Of a stretch of DNA of 64,000 bases, positions 10,501 through 20,595 are shown one piece after another. Within the stretch, counting starts at the first letter, position 1. Every line of letters begins with the position of its first letter. The DNA comes from Adenophora triphylla var. japonica (taxonomy: Eukaryota > Streptophyta > Magnoliopsida > Asterales > Campanulaceae). A program made the translations under genes and the position numbers. The stretch spans positions 248,001-312,000 of the forward strand of contig JAFEMH010002329.1 of the NCBI GenBank assembly GCA_022495995.1. The letters run 5' to 3'. Below the pieces are notes generated by a model. The model was not told the DNA's origin, ran no database searches, and saw only the letters and a program-made list of their open reading frames with translations.

Positions 10501-11730
10501 CCAAACACTTCCTATACCTCCCTCAACCGCTTCACCTTATACAGTCCCTGCCAGTCGCCTTTTCCAAACCCTTCTAAATCCTTTACCTCAGACCGCACCT
10601 CCAACTCAATCTCAACCGCCTCCCTCAGTTACCCAAATTCCATCCATTTCATCCACCCCTTCTGACTACCTCTAAATTCTATCCACCCTCCAACTGATTC
10701 AATCACAGTTGGTTGTAAACCAAGGGCATATGCTGAAGCTGACTGAATCCAATCTTGCCCTGGCTACCTCCAATTCATCCCTAGAAGCCTCCAACCGCAC
10801 CCTTCTTTTCAAGGTGGACTCTCAAACCACTGAACTGGCAATCATGAAAGCCCAATTGATTGATGCCAGTAAGGGGGAGAGAGTTTCTACATTCCAAACC
10901 GCCTCAACAACCTGCACCCCGAAGCCGTCAAAACCGCAGCCTGAATCGTTTTCAAGGCTTCAAAGAAGACTTAGCCAGAGGAGTGCTTAGAGCCATGGGT
11001 GATGCTGTTTCAAAGACACAACTTCAAGAGATGCTCACCAACCTTTCTAATGAGTTTGTCTCTTCCACCAACTCTGCACTAATATCTTTCATGAAAACCC
11101 TTCAAGAAACCCAACCGCAACAAGCCTCAACCTCAGCCGCTCCTTCCCAAACTGCTCTGGATGACTTGCAGCTGAAAATCTTTAATGAACTGGACTCCCT
11201 CAAAGAAAGAATAAATGTTGATCTCAACATAGTGGGAGACAGTATCAAGGAGCAAGTGACAACCTTTGATGGTGATATCTCTTTCAGGTTTGAAAACCTC
11301 AAGGCAGGATTCAACCTTAAGCTTGACAACTCAATAAAGGAATTGAAGTCCAACCCTCCGAATGTGATCAAGTGATCTGGAACCTTTGAGAGATGCTTTA
11401 TCTACTCAAACTGTGACCATTCAGGATGAGATCTTCACATTCTACAATTCCCTTAGGGCCTGTATTGAATCCTTCACAACTGAAATCAAGGAGAGTGTTG
11501 CTGCCAACACAAGATCAGTTGATGCTGTTGGATCAACCGCTGCTCAATTAGTAACCGCACTTAGAGCAGTTGAGACCACCCTGGGAAGACAATCTGAAGA
11601 TGTCAGAGCTCTTAGAAGAATTATCATAGGAGAAAGCTCGGCCTTCAGACCTTCTGGACCGCACGTGCCAAATCAAGAAGTGGACCAGCGTCGTGATCAA
11701 CCGCGCCATCACCATCCGCGTCAGCACTAG
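7581..11730 (+). pseudogene. SIRE-type extra ('envelope-like') ORF, spliced, decayed
   Basis: A ten-codon first exon (7581-7610, MAPKQPIFDM) is followed by a 991-bp intron with GT at 7611 and TTTCTTTGTAG ending at 8601. Exon 2 continues in phase (NTKYFLPGWEINEPELKS). The product has a globular N-terminal domain (8602-9440), a basic stretch KKASRKRKAP (about 9475-9500, nuclear-localisation-like), an acidic run, a long Pro/Ser/Gln-rich region with SPSPSPS repeats (9810-10660) and a coiled-coil C-terminus (10700-11670). Proline-rich plus coiled-coil layout is known for SIRE envelope-like ORFs. Frameshifts lie near 9090 and 9113, a TAA at 10673-10675, and further shifts near 10950 and 11370. I see no clear signal peptide or membrane anchor, so 'envelope' is only a family label. 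Confidence 0.6.
7611..8601 (+). other. Intron of the copia extra ORF
   Basis: The donor GTATGATTTC follows codon ten and the acceptor is TTTCTTTGTAG. The two flanking exons join in phase 0. The intron is T-rich and contains ten ACCGC motifs at 8157-8545, several in the longer form AAACCGCATG. Confidence 0.6.
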
Positions 11731-12246
11731 GACCGCTCTTCACTGTAATATCTTTCATTTTTGCTGAACCTCTTTTGTTTTGTTGGACCGCACTCCATGT
11801 ATTTTCTTTGTCCAACATTTTGTTTTTGTAACCTTGTAATTTTCCTTCATTCCTGTACTTGTAATCATCTTAAGAATTAATGGAAATTGCATCATGGTTC
11901 CAAAACTTTGTTCATATCAAACTGCTTGTTTGTGGAACAATGAAACCACATATGATTTATAACCTCATTCAAATATTTTTCTAACTTAAACTCATATTTT
12001 TGAAATGAAGGTTAAACATTCAGTTTAAACCGCACTTTGAACTTAAACTCATATTTTTAAGTGCACTGAATGCATTTCTATACTTTCCATATTGTAAGTT
12101 TTTATCTTTCAGATAGTATAGAAATCTATAGCTTAAGCTAAGTGTGTGCATTGACTTGGGACATGAATTACCATGATAATTCCTATGGACATGTTTTTAC
12201 CAAGTACAATGTTTGCTTTAGTTATAGTAGGTAATGGCATCAATCA
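11731..12246 (+). other. Copia 3' UTR before the polypurine tract
   Basis: No coding signal is seen. It holds three ACCGC motifs (11732, 11788 and 12028) and a short imperfect duplication around ACTTAAACTCATATTTTT (about 11982 and 12039). Confidence 0.5.
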
Positions 12247-12259
12247 AATAGGGGGAGAT
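12247..12259 (+). other. Polypurine tract of copia element
   Basis: AATAGGGGGAGAT lies immediately before the 3' LTR start TGTTGGG. It is the expected plus-strand primer site. Confidence 0.85.
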
Positions 12260-13660
12260 TGTTGGGTATGCATGTTTTAACCCTCCTATTTTCTATTAGA
12301 TTTGATTGATACCATAACCTCCTGTCTATTTTAAGGACTTTAGGACCCTATGTAATGAAGCTTAGACTTCAATTTTTTAGCTAAGTCCATTTTATAGAAT
12401 AGGTTAAATTTAGGCTTGAAGACTGGCAGAAGACTCATTGGATTGGAGAGTTGCAGTTCAGCAGTTTCAAAACCGCCCTTCAAAACCCCACATGCAAACC
12501 GCATGTTGAATTCCTTCTTGAATCTGCTCCTTGAACTACCTCAGTGCAAACCGCTTGGTGAACCGCACCTATGCAATTCATCACCAACCGCTCTTTGCAA
12601 ACCTCCTGGTGTATTCAACCGCACATCATCAACCGCTCTACACCAACCGCATCCAATGATTGAAGACTTGAAGTGAACCACTTTTTACCGTTGGAATCCA
12701 TGTCAGCAATATCAAAAGTCAACCACTAAATCTTGTCACGTGATTCAATGACAGAGAAGATCTGCAAGGATCTTAAAAAGGTGACAGGTGTCCTAACCTC
12801 ATTGCTTGCGGTGGAGCCCGATCGCCTTTATCTCGCAAAGCAGCTGTGCCAAAGGACAAAAGTGGTTGCTGTAGACCAATGGGAAAGCATCAAGTACTGT
12901 ACTTACAACAGCTGTGTCCAACGGCTATATTTGAGATGCTTGGGTATAAATACCCCTAATCTTCACCATTTGAAGATTGCTTGAGAAAATTGAAAGTGCT
13001 GTGTTCATAGAAGCTGAAGCTCTGCCCAGATAGTGTTCAAACCTTTGAATCTTCATCTTCAACCTTCAAGAAATATTTCCCAGCCCAGAAATCAAGCCTT
13101 AACACATTCAAGAATCATTGTGCTCTACATCTCACAGATTTAAAGAGCCTTGATCTTGTTCTCACACACACACCTCACTTATTTAATCACATAGTTTAAT
13201 CATTTGAGATACACTGGTTATAGTCTTAGGATTTGATCTTCATAGAATAGATTTTAGATTTGAGTATCAAACTTTGTATCTTGTAATCTCTCATACTCAA
13301 TGGTAAAATCACTCTTGAAAATCCAAGACTAACCATCTTGGTAGTGGACGTAGATCGTTTATCGATTGAACCACTCCAAATCACGTGTTCTTATATTTCT
13401 GCATTTATATTTCTTGTGATTACTAATTATTTATCTCTGTCTCTGTTTGATCTTATTTTAGTTATCCATTAATGTGGAATAGTGTTTGGAGTTAACTTTG
13501 TCAAAAACCTCACGTGTTTGTAAAACTGCACCTACCAAAACCGCATAGTAAAACCGCTTTACAAACCGCCTCTATCAAACCGCTTTATACTCTGTAATTC
13601 CGCTGTGCATTTTACATCTTCACTTGTAGTCTATTATCAACTGCAAGAGATTTTGTAAGC
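12260..13660 (+). repeat. 3' LTR of copia element
   Basis: It starts TGTTGGGTATGC after the PPT. U3 holds eight ACCGC motifs clustered at 12471-12650. A TATA box lies in the palindrome GGGTATAAATACCC (12942-12955). Four more ACCGC motifs lie at 13540-13582. The right end is estimated from where gypsy RNase H sequence begins (about 13677); no exact CA end can be fixed without the other LTR. ORFs inside it are chance frames. Confidence 0.7.
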
Positions 13661-13676
13661 AAGAGGTTTAGTTTTT

Positions 13677-14377
13677 AAAAGAGGGCGAGTCCCCATAGAC
13701 CTCGAGTTTCTGGACATTCCTTTCGAGTGCGGCCTGTAGTCCGGCAGCGCAGGCTTCATATTCGGCGGCATTGTTGGTTACCTCGAAATTGAGCTTTATG
13801 GCGATTGGGGTGTGCTAGTCTTTGGGATCGACCAAGAGCATACCGATGTCGTTTCCTTTTTTGTTGGCTACTCCATCGAAGAACAGTTGCCATCGATTTT
13901 CGCCTTCAAGTGCGAAGATTCCCTCATCGGGAAATTGTGGTTCGGGGCCTCGAGCCTCGTCGGTTGGGAAGTCAGCCAGTTGTTCGGCCATCGCTCGTCC
14001 CTTGATTGACTTTTGGTTCACGTACTTGATGTCAAATTCCGCTAGGAAGAAAGACCATTTGGCGAGCCTCACTGACAGAGATGGTTTGTCGAAGAGGTAT
14101 TTGACTAGGTCCATTTTGGAAACCAAGTGTACCGTGTGCGACTGCATGTAGTGCCGTAGTTTTCCGACAACCCATACCAGAGCTGCGCAGGTTTTCTCGA
14201 GGGCTGAGTAGTTGAGTTCGCTGCCTTGAAACTTTCGACTAGCGAAGTAGATGGCGTTCTCGACTTGTGACTCTTTCTTTTCTTGACAGAGCATGGCTCC
14301 AACTGCGGTGTCGGTCACAGTTAGGTATAGCAACAGTGGCTTCTCCTCATGGGGAGGACAGAGAATCGGAGGGTCTA
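13677..14377 (-). pseudogene. Gypsy (Athila/Tat) RNase H fragment
   Basis: Read on the minus strand, the 14377-13815 part gives the polyprotein RNase H: LLLYLTVTDTAVGAMLCQE, then FASRKFQGSELNYSALEKTC, LRHYMQSH and LAEFDIKYVNQKSIKGRAMAEQLADF. It then runs into a second RNase H domain, WQLFFDGVANKKGNDIGMLLVDP, and after a stop TNNAAEYEACAAGLQAAL and LEVYGDS. Two RNase H domains in series mark the Tat/dual-RNH type. Both ends are cut by other elements (copia LTR on the left, MULE A on the right), so it is an orphan fragment. Confidence 0.85.
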
Positions 14378-14545
14378 AGGCGGAGACACATCCGGCTAGT
14401 CTTGGGTTCTGATTTCAGGTCAAGGAGCTAGGTGATCAGTCCTGCCACGTGGAGGGTCTAAGCCGGAGACACATCCGGCTTTTCTTTGAGTACAAGGTCT
14501 AAGCAGCCGGAGATATAAAATGCAAGGTAAATAGTCAACAGCCGG
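14371..14545 (+). repeat. Repeated interrupted palindrome GCCGGA-GACACA-TCCGGC
   Basis: The block GGAGGGTCTAAG(G/C)CGGAGACACATCCGGCT occurs at 14369-14397 and again 80 bp later at 14451. Its reverse form AGCCGGATGTGTCTCC is at about 14542. The arms GCCGGA/TCCGGC can form a hairpin. It occupies the place where a MULE terminal repeat would be expected. Confidence 0.6.
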
Positions 14546-14763
14546 ATGTGTCTCCTGGGGGATAGCTGCTATACCTGAAATCAGAATTGTTGAAGATCAA
14601 CAAGAATCAAGGTAAATTAACATCATCTTAATCATTGTTTTGACTTGTGTTTAGATATAAAATTTAATTATTTAACTGTGTTTTATTATATTGTAGATAT
14701 AATAAATGTAAGAGTTTTGTTATGTAGGTTTTAACACTTTGATTTCGTAATGTAGGGTTAAAG

Positions 14764-17406
14764 ATGAATGGGGATCCAATCATTTTTATGTGCTATTGGG
14801 GAGGTGATGATGAACAACCGATTGATGGTCCTCATTTCAAAAAAGGGCCAAAATGTGCAATAAGGGGTAATTGCCGATGGAAATACAATGAGTTGATTGA
14901 TGAGTTATATAAAAAGGCTAACTTAGATCGGTCTCAATTTGATTTGGAATTCATTTACAGATGCCCTCATTCTTTTGATAGCGGGATTGGTGAGCACTTT
15001 CCTTTCCGTATTGAAGATGATGTGTGTATGGATGTAATGTTCAATCAGTTTGCTAAATTTGGGGGGATTGGAAATTTGCAGCTGTATGTGGTTGTAAAAT
15101 TAATTGAAAATCGACCCAATCCAGAGTTTGAAACACAGCACACAGAGAGTACTTTCAGGTTTTCTCCAACTGGTAACCGTGATGATGGGGTTGGTCCAAG
15201 TTCCCAAACTCTTGTATCAACTCAAACACCAAATTTTGATGATGGGGCATTTGGGCATAATTATCATGTTAATGATGATGATCGGGCATTTGGGCATAAT
15301 GATCATGTTAATGATGATTATGATGTTGACTATGAAGAAGAGGAAGTACACACTGATGTAGATGCAATGCTAGAGGATGATGATGATGAATATGAGGAGG
15401 GTAGTAGTGATTCTGATGTCGATTTAGGAGCCGATGATGATGGGCCGATTTATGATGATGTGGAAGCACCTCTTGTTCACTATGAAGTGCCGGAAAATCG
15501 AAGATATGAGAGAGCGAATTATCCCTTTTACAGTGATATTGGTAGATCTGCTCGACAAGAACAAGGCTTGATTGATTACGATCATGCACATAGTTTTCCA
15601 GTTTGGGATCCGAAACAACAGGCGATTGCTAAAGGGATACGCTTTCCTGGCAAGAACGAGGCACAATTTGATATAAAAAGGTTCCATATTCACAACAATC
15701 GCAGGTTCAGGGTAAGAAAGAGCACACCGAACACATGGGTAATTGAGTGTCTATTGAAAAATTATCCATGCAATTTTTATGTTCGTGTGAGTAGAAAGAA
15801 GTTTGGCTATTGGGAAGTGACCAAGTATAAGGCTCCTCACTGCTGCTTATTTTCTGGAGCAAGTCAAGATCACCCCAATCTAGATGCCAAGTTTATCGGT
15901 CGGGAAGTCGTTGGTGTTAGGCCGATTCAGATGTCAAGGTTGGAGTCATTATTGCACACATCTCTGGTAGGTTCAACAAGGTAATTACTTACAAGAAGGC
16001 ATGGTGTGGAAAGCAGAAGGGCATTGCAGAGGTTTTTGGAGATTGGGAGGAATCTTATAAGAGGTTACCCCGCGTCCTAGCAGCCATTCAAAAATACAAC
16101 CCGAGGACAATTTTTGAGTACTCTATACCTCCTCCTCCTGTCGGTGAGGCCTCCATGTTTCGACAGGTATTCTGGGCATTTGGGCCTTGCATTGAAGCTT
16201 TCTCTCATTGTCGGCCAGTCATTTCTGTGGATGGAACATTTATGCATGGTAGATATAAAGGGGTAATACTGATTGCCATGGGTGTTGACGCCCAGGACAG
16301 TATACTTCCGCTTGCATTTGCCGTTGTTGAAAAGGAGGACTGGCCGAACTGGCGTTGGTTCTTATACCTGGTTTGCAAGCATATTATCAAGAGTCGTGAA
16401 GTATGCTTGATATCTGACCGTCATTGGGGCATTCTGAAGACTGTAGCTGAAGATACGTGGTGGCCAAACGTGCATCATCGATATTGCTTGAGACATATGC
16501 GAGCAAATTTCTTGGAAAAGCATAGAGGGGAAGGGTTGAAGTATCTATTTTGGAGAGCGGGTAGAGCAACTCAAGATAGAAAATTGAAATCTATCTTAGA
16601 GAGTATCCGTGGAATTAAGCCCGAGGCAATTGCATGGTTTCAGCATTTGGATGCCAAAAAATGGACATTGGCACACGATTGTGGTCACGGGTATGGCATC
16701 ATGACTACCAACATGTCTGAGGTTTTCAATGGTATGATGAAGGGAGCTCGTGGGATGCCAATCACAGCAATTGTTGAAACTGCCTTCTACCGTTGTGTGG
16801 AGTATTTTCAAGTAAGGCATGGATTTTCAATCAATGCCTTAGGAGGTAATCCTGATAACCCTAACATCAATCCCCTACACCAATTCAGCCAGAAAGTCAA
16901 TTATCACTACTTGAAGAACACCACAAAAGCGGCAACACATCACGTCAGGAGGTTCAACAATCACGAAATGGGGGTGTATCAAGTGACAACCGCACGTCAG
17001 GGTGATCACGGAGGAAATATACAGATTGTCCGACTTAATGAGCGTACCTGCACATGTGGTCAATGGGTTGCCTATCGCATGCCTTGTTCCCATCTTCTTG
17101 CTTGTTGTTCTGCACAAAATCTTGATGGTCGAGATTTCGTTTCTCGATATTACACCGTTGGGGAATACTACAAGACATGAAAGGGGACATTCGAACCAAT
17201 CGAGCATGAGGACTATTGGGGCGTGGATGGTTTGGTGCCCAGTTTTTTCCCTAATCCCCTACTTCGACGTTCTGCGAAGTCCGGACGACCTAGATCAAGA
17301 CGCTTCTGTAATTCTATGGACTTTCAAGCAGATAAACTAAGACTCGTGTTCATCATGCCATCAAGAAGGGCACAATCGTCGTAGATGCCCGAACATTAGG
17401 GAGTAG
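14764..17406 (+). pseudogene. MULE transposase (MURA type), frameshifted
   Basis: The N-terminal part (14764-15984) starts MNGDPIIFMCYWGG, has a long acidic run and then the MuDR zinc-finger/DNA-binding domain (RFRVRKSTPNTWVIECLLKNYPCNFYVRV). A one-base shift near 15967 breaks the frame. The rest (about 15969-17180) is open and holds the DDE domain: VISVDGTFMHGRYKG, CLISDRHWG and the candidate acid in MSEVFNGMM. A SWIM zinc finger follows (CTCGQWVAYRMPCSHLLACC). After a TGA at 17178 the frame goes on with EDYWGVDGL and a CCHC knuckle (CSSCHQEGHNRRRC, about 17348-17390). It would cut and paste the element by binding its terminal repeats. Only two visible breaks suggest recent loss of activity. 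Confidence 0.85.
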
Positions 17407-18239
17407 CAGAATGTTTTTCATGTAATTTATGTTTGGTTTGAATTGGATTCAGTTTCAATTGCAGTTTTATTTTATGTAGTTTTCATTAAACTTGAAAAGT
17501 TGAATGTAATTTATATTTGAGTTGAATGTAATTTTCCAATTTTTAAAAATTACGTTAGTTATTTTAATGAATATTTAAAAATTATAATTGATGAAATTCA
17601 TTAGAAAAGTCAAGTAAGAACAAAAAAGTTAATTTTCCAGTTAAGTTTTAAGTTTCAATTTATGTTTGTCATGATTCCAGAAAAAGGGTACATATTACAG
17701 GCAGCTTGGGAGCGGACGCTCCCCCACATTGGGAGCGGACGCTCCCTTTGGACAGAAACTAACGCTGGAATACAAGGAATGCAAATGTTCTTTTGAAATC
17801 GCTAGACCGTGTAGCGATTTTCACTAAACTCGCTACACGGTGTAGCGAGTTTAGTGAAAATCGCTACACCATGTAGCGAGTTCAATTGAACAGAAGCTCC
17901 CAGCAGCAGTCTTCTTTGCAATCCCACCTGCAAACAACCAAACCAAAACCTGCTCAAACTACAAACCATCAAACTTGCTGTAAACAACCATATTAAACAT
18001 AACAAACATAAAACATCCAAATACCACTAAAATGCAAATTTCAAAATAAAAACTAAACTAATGTTACAAAGTTTCATTACATCCACATAACACTAAACCA
18101 AATAACATATACATATACATCTACATAAATGTTTAGTACAAAGTTTTAGTTATTACAAATAAAAAACATCAAAATAAAAACTAAAACAATACTACAAAGT
18201 TTCATTACGTAATAATAATAAAAAATAAAAGTGAACTCG
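17407..18239. other. MULE A interval between convergent genes
   Basis: It is AT-rich, with no coding signal. It holds a direct pair of GGGAGCGGACGCTCCC palindromes (17708-17723 and 17731-17746) and a perfect 61-bp palindrome (17809-17869) flanked by further TAGCGA palindromes. Transcripts of either gene reading past their ends would include these hairpins. Confidence 0.75.
17809..17869. repeat. Perfect 61-bp palindrome (30-bp arms, 1-bp centre)
   Basis: The left arm 17809-17838 (GTGTAGCGATTTT to CTCGCTACAC) and right arm 17840-17869 are exact reverse complements around a single G at 17839. It embeds the core CTCGCTACAC-GTGTAGCGAG found in the subterminal repeats of both MULEs. Further TAGCGA palindromes abut on each side (17798-17818 and about 17860-17882). 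Confidence 0.9.
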
Positions 18240-20595
18240 CTACCTATTATAATAGAAAGACGGGGTATAGGGTTTCGTCGAATTCCGTTGTCGAGACCCT
18301 CTTCTAAGCATCTCTTCCTGCTGTTGAGCAGGGGTAATCTGAGACGGATCGGAGAAGGGGCGGAGCCCTGCATGTGATATAGGAGTCCTCAACCCACTTC
18401 CACTCGTATAAGCGCCGAAGCCCATAGTTGATGGTCCAGGGGAAGGGTCTGCCTGGGCACTCCCACTGCCACCCCCCAGCCACCCCCACTCCCACCCCCC
18501 CCAGCCACCCCCATGCCACCCCCAGCCACCCCCACTCCCACCCCCCCAGCCACTCCCACTCCCTCCGGCACCCCCACTCCCAGTCCCCCCGAAACCCCCG
18601 CTCCAACTCTCAAAATCATACTGTGACTGTGACTGTGACAGCCATTCATAATTCACCTCGGTCTGGGTCTGCGCTTGAGGCTCTTGCTCGGGCTCGGGGT
18701 CGTGTTCATCGTGCAAGTCCATTTGGGGTGGTGGTTCTGCCTGTCCACGATGTCTAACCCGACATTGTCGAGGTTGTTGTACCCCCTGTACGCGATCTAC
18801 CGGTGGGGGAGGTGCAGCAGACTGAAGGCGTTGGAGCTCCCTAACTCCCCTGAACCCGTGTGTCACAATCTCCCGCATTTCAGCTTGTTGGGGATGCTCA
18901 TCCCTCTCATTGACGACATGCATGCGCTGAAGGGTCTGCACCTGTTTTTATATCAAAAATATATATAAGTACGAGAGACATAAGTTAATAATTGATGTTT
19001 TGTTAAAAAAAAAACTAGAAATAAAAACTTGAAAAATGTAAAAACTTACCATAAACTCTATGGCAGGGGCAGACAACTGGTATCCATCCACCTCTATGTG
19101 AGTGAGGTGCTGCACAAACCTACACGTTATGTCCCTATACCATACCATATATGGGTCGGTGTAAGTCATATCGTGGAAGCCGAACTCCCCGGAAACCAAA
19201 TTTTCGTGGCGCTGTCCCCATCGTGCAATAAGTGGGCGATGGCGGTCACCCCATCTCACCGTACTTCCCCGCCCATCAGAACGGTGCAACTCCGGGCTAG
19301 TGTCGAACGGTGCTGGGACAAACTGCCTCAGGCCAAACTGCCTCATAACGCGATCAGGCAGATGCCACTCGACCCTCTCAAAGCATATGAGAGGGACCTT
19401 CGCCAACCATATGTCCTCACCCTGAGTGCAGTAGGGCGGAGCGTATCTCCCTTCGTAAGACTGCCACACCACGTGAGCCTCGTTCAGTCGGGCCAGCTGA
19501 TCCCGATAGCCTCGCAGGCTATGTGCAGTAACCTCTCTCAGATCCAGCGATGTTTGGGTCCAAATTGAAATTTCATAAAACAGAATAATTATAAGATTTA
19601 GTTCAAAAAAACATTAACGACGAGAAAATAACGTATGATATATGTATACCAAAGATCCGAGGGGCATGACCACGAAGTTACGCTCTCGAATCGGATAACG
19701 GATCTGCGGCCTCACACATTTCAACCGCTCTCAAGCCCAAATCTATATCAAATAAATGTATATCAAATACTATAAATAATGCCGCAAATTTGAAATAACA
19801 CTTAAAAAAAAACATAATGAACATTAAAAATGAAATAAACATACCTGGTAGAACGTTGAGAAATCCTCCGCACCGTTTCGTCCGAGGGTCGGGCCGCACT
19901 ACACAACTCTCGATATAGGAAAGCGAGCGCAAAGACTCCCCCAACCTGCTTGGTGACCCTAGAAACATCCCTAAGCGTAGGGAGATAACATAGCTTAACC
20001 TTGTTGTTCGTACGATCGGGCATGATCGTAGAACCCAAGGCAAGCAAGATATACGCCCGTACGTGCGATCCACAATCTACGGAGCAAGATATCGCCGAGG
20101 TCACTAAAGTGTGGGAAATGCAAGGTAATCCACCCGAGCTTCGATCGCTCCCATCTATATCTCTCGTCACCAGGGGACGGCCCTAAATACTCCCCGACAG
20201 GGCGGCCCGCCGATCCCATATGTCCGAAACCCATCATCGCAATAAAGATCCCCATCAATCGGCAACCCGCAAATCATGCCGATATCCTGTAGGGTGATCG
20301 TCATCTCACCAATCGGGAGATGGAACGTATGGGTCTCCGGATGCCATCTCTCGATCAAAGCCTCCAGCAACGCAAAATCATACTGTACCCTCCCTATATA
20401 GTGCACTCCGCTAAATCCGCACTCCGCTAGTCTCAACAATATCACAGGAGCTAATTCGCCTGGCAAGGCGGCACCATGACGAAAAAGGAGGGGACTAGAA
20501 ACCTCCCACCCGGCCCAAATATACCTAGCCCTATGCTCCGCATGTCGGGTCAGAACAGAGGCATCGATAGGACCGGGATCAATGAAAGCTTCCAT
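18240..20595 (-). pseudogene. Plant mobile domain (PMD, MAIN-like) gene of MULE A
   Basis: On the minus strand, ATG at 20595 starts MEAFIDPGPIDASVL. The PMD follows: RWHPETHTFHLPIGEMTITLQDIGMICGLPIDGD, then GPSPGDERYRWERSKLGW and LYRELCSAARPSDETVRRISQR, up to a donor at about 19844. Small frameshifts lie near 20220 and 20040. A short exon (about 19730-19653) encodes RPQIRYPIRERNFVVMPLGSL. The next (about 19520-19052) has VWQSYEGRYAPP, PLICFERVEWHLPDRVMRQFGLRQF. The last exon (about 18938-18240, after an acceptor AAAAACAG) encodes a Gln/Pro-rich then Gly/Trp-rich tail. PMD genes occur both in plant genomes and as cargo of MULEs. Host PMD proteins such as MAIN and MAIL1 act in silencing and genome stability; what this copy does is unknown. 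Confidence 0.75.

Larger units (their letters stand above)
5881..13660 (+). mobile_element. Ty1/copia element (SIRE-like), 3' half
   Basis: It contains the C-terminal half of a copia polyprotein (5881-6990), an intergenic region with its own TATA box, a long spliced extra ORF downstream of pol (7581-11730), a polypurine tract (12247-12259) and a 3' LTR starting TGTTGGGTATGC at 12260. A large extra ORF between pol and the 3' LTR is the layout of the SIRE/Maximus lineage. The 5' part, up to the middle of RT, is missing: the left boundary near 5881-5910 abuts another repeat. The right end is uncertain because no second LTR is present. The ACCGC motif is hugely enriched from 7045 on. Confidence 0.8.

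Noticed and set aside
12416..12984. Two ORFs inside the copia 3' LTR
   Set aside because: Chance frames in U3, overlapping the ACCGC cluster and TATA region; no recognisable domain.
15104..15693. Met/Ile-rich and His-rich ORFs in other frames of the transposase
   Set aside because: They arise from the acidic GAT/GAA-rich run of the real frame.
18428..18757. Plus-strand ORF rich in Pro/His/Ser
   Set aside because: It is the antisense shadow of the Gly/Trp-rich last exon of the PMD gene on the minus strand.
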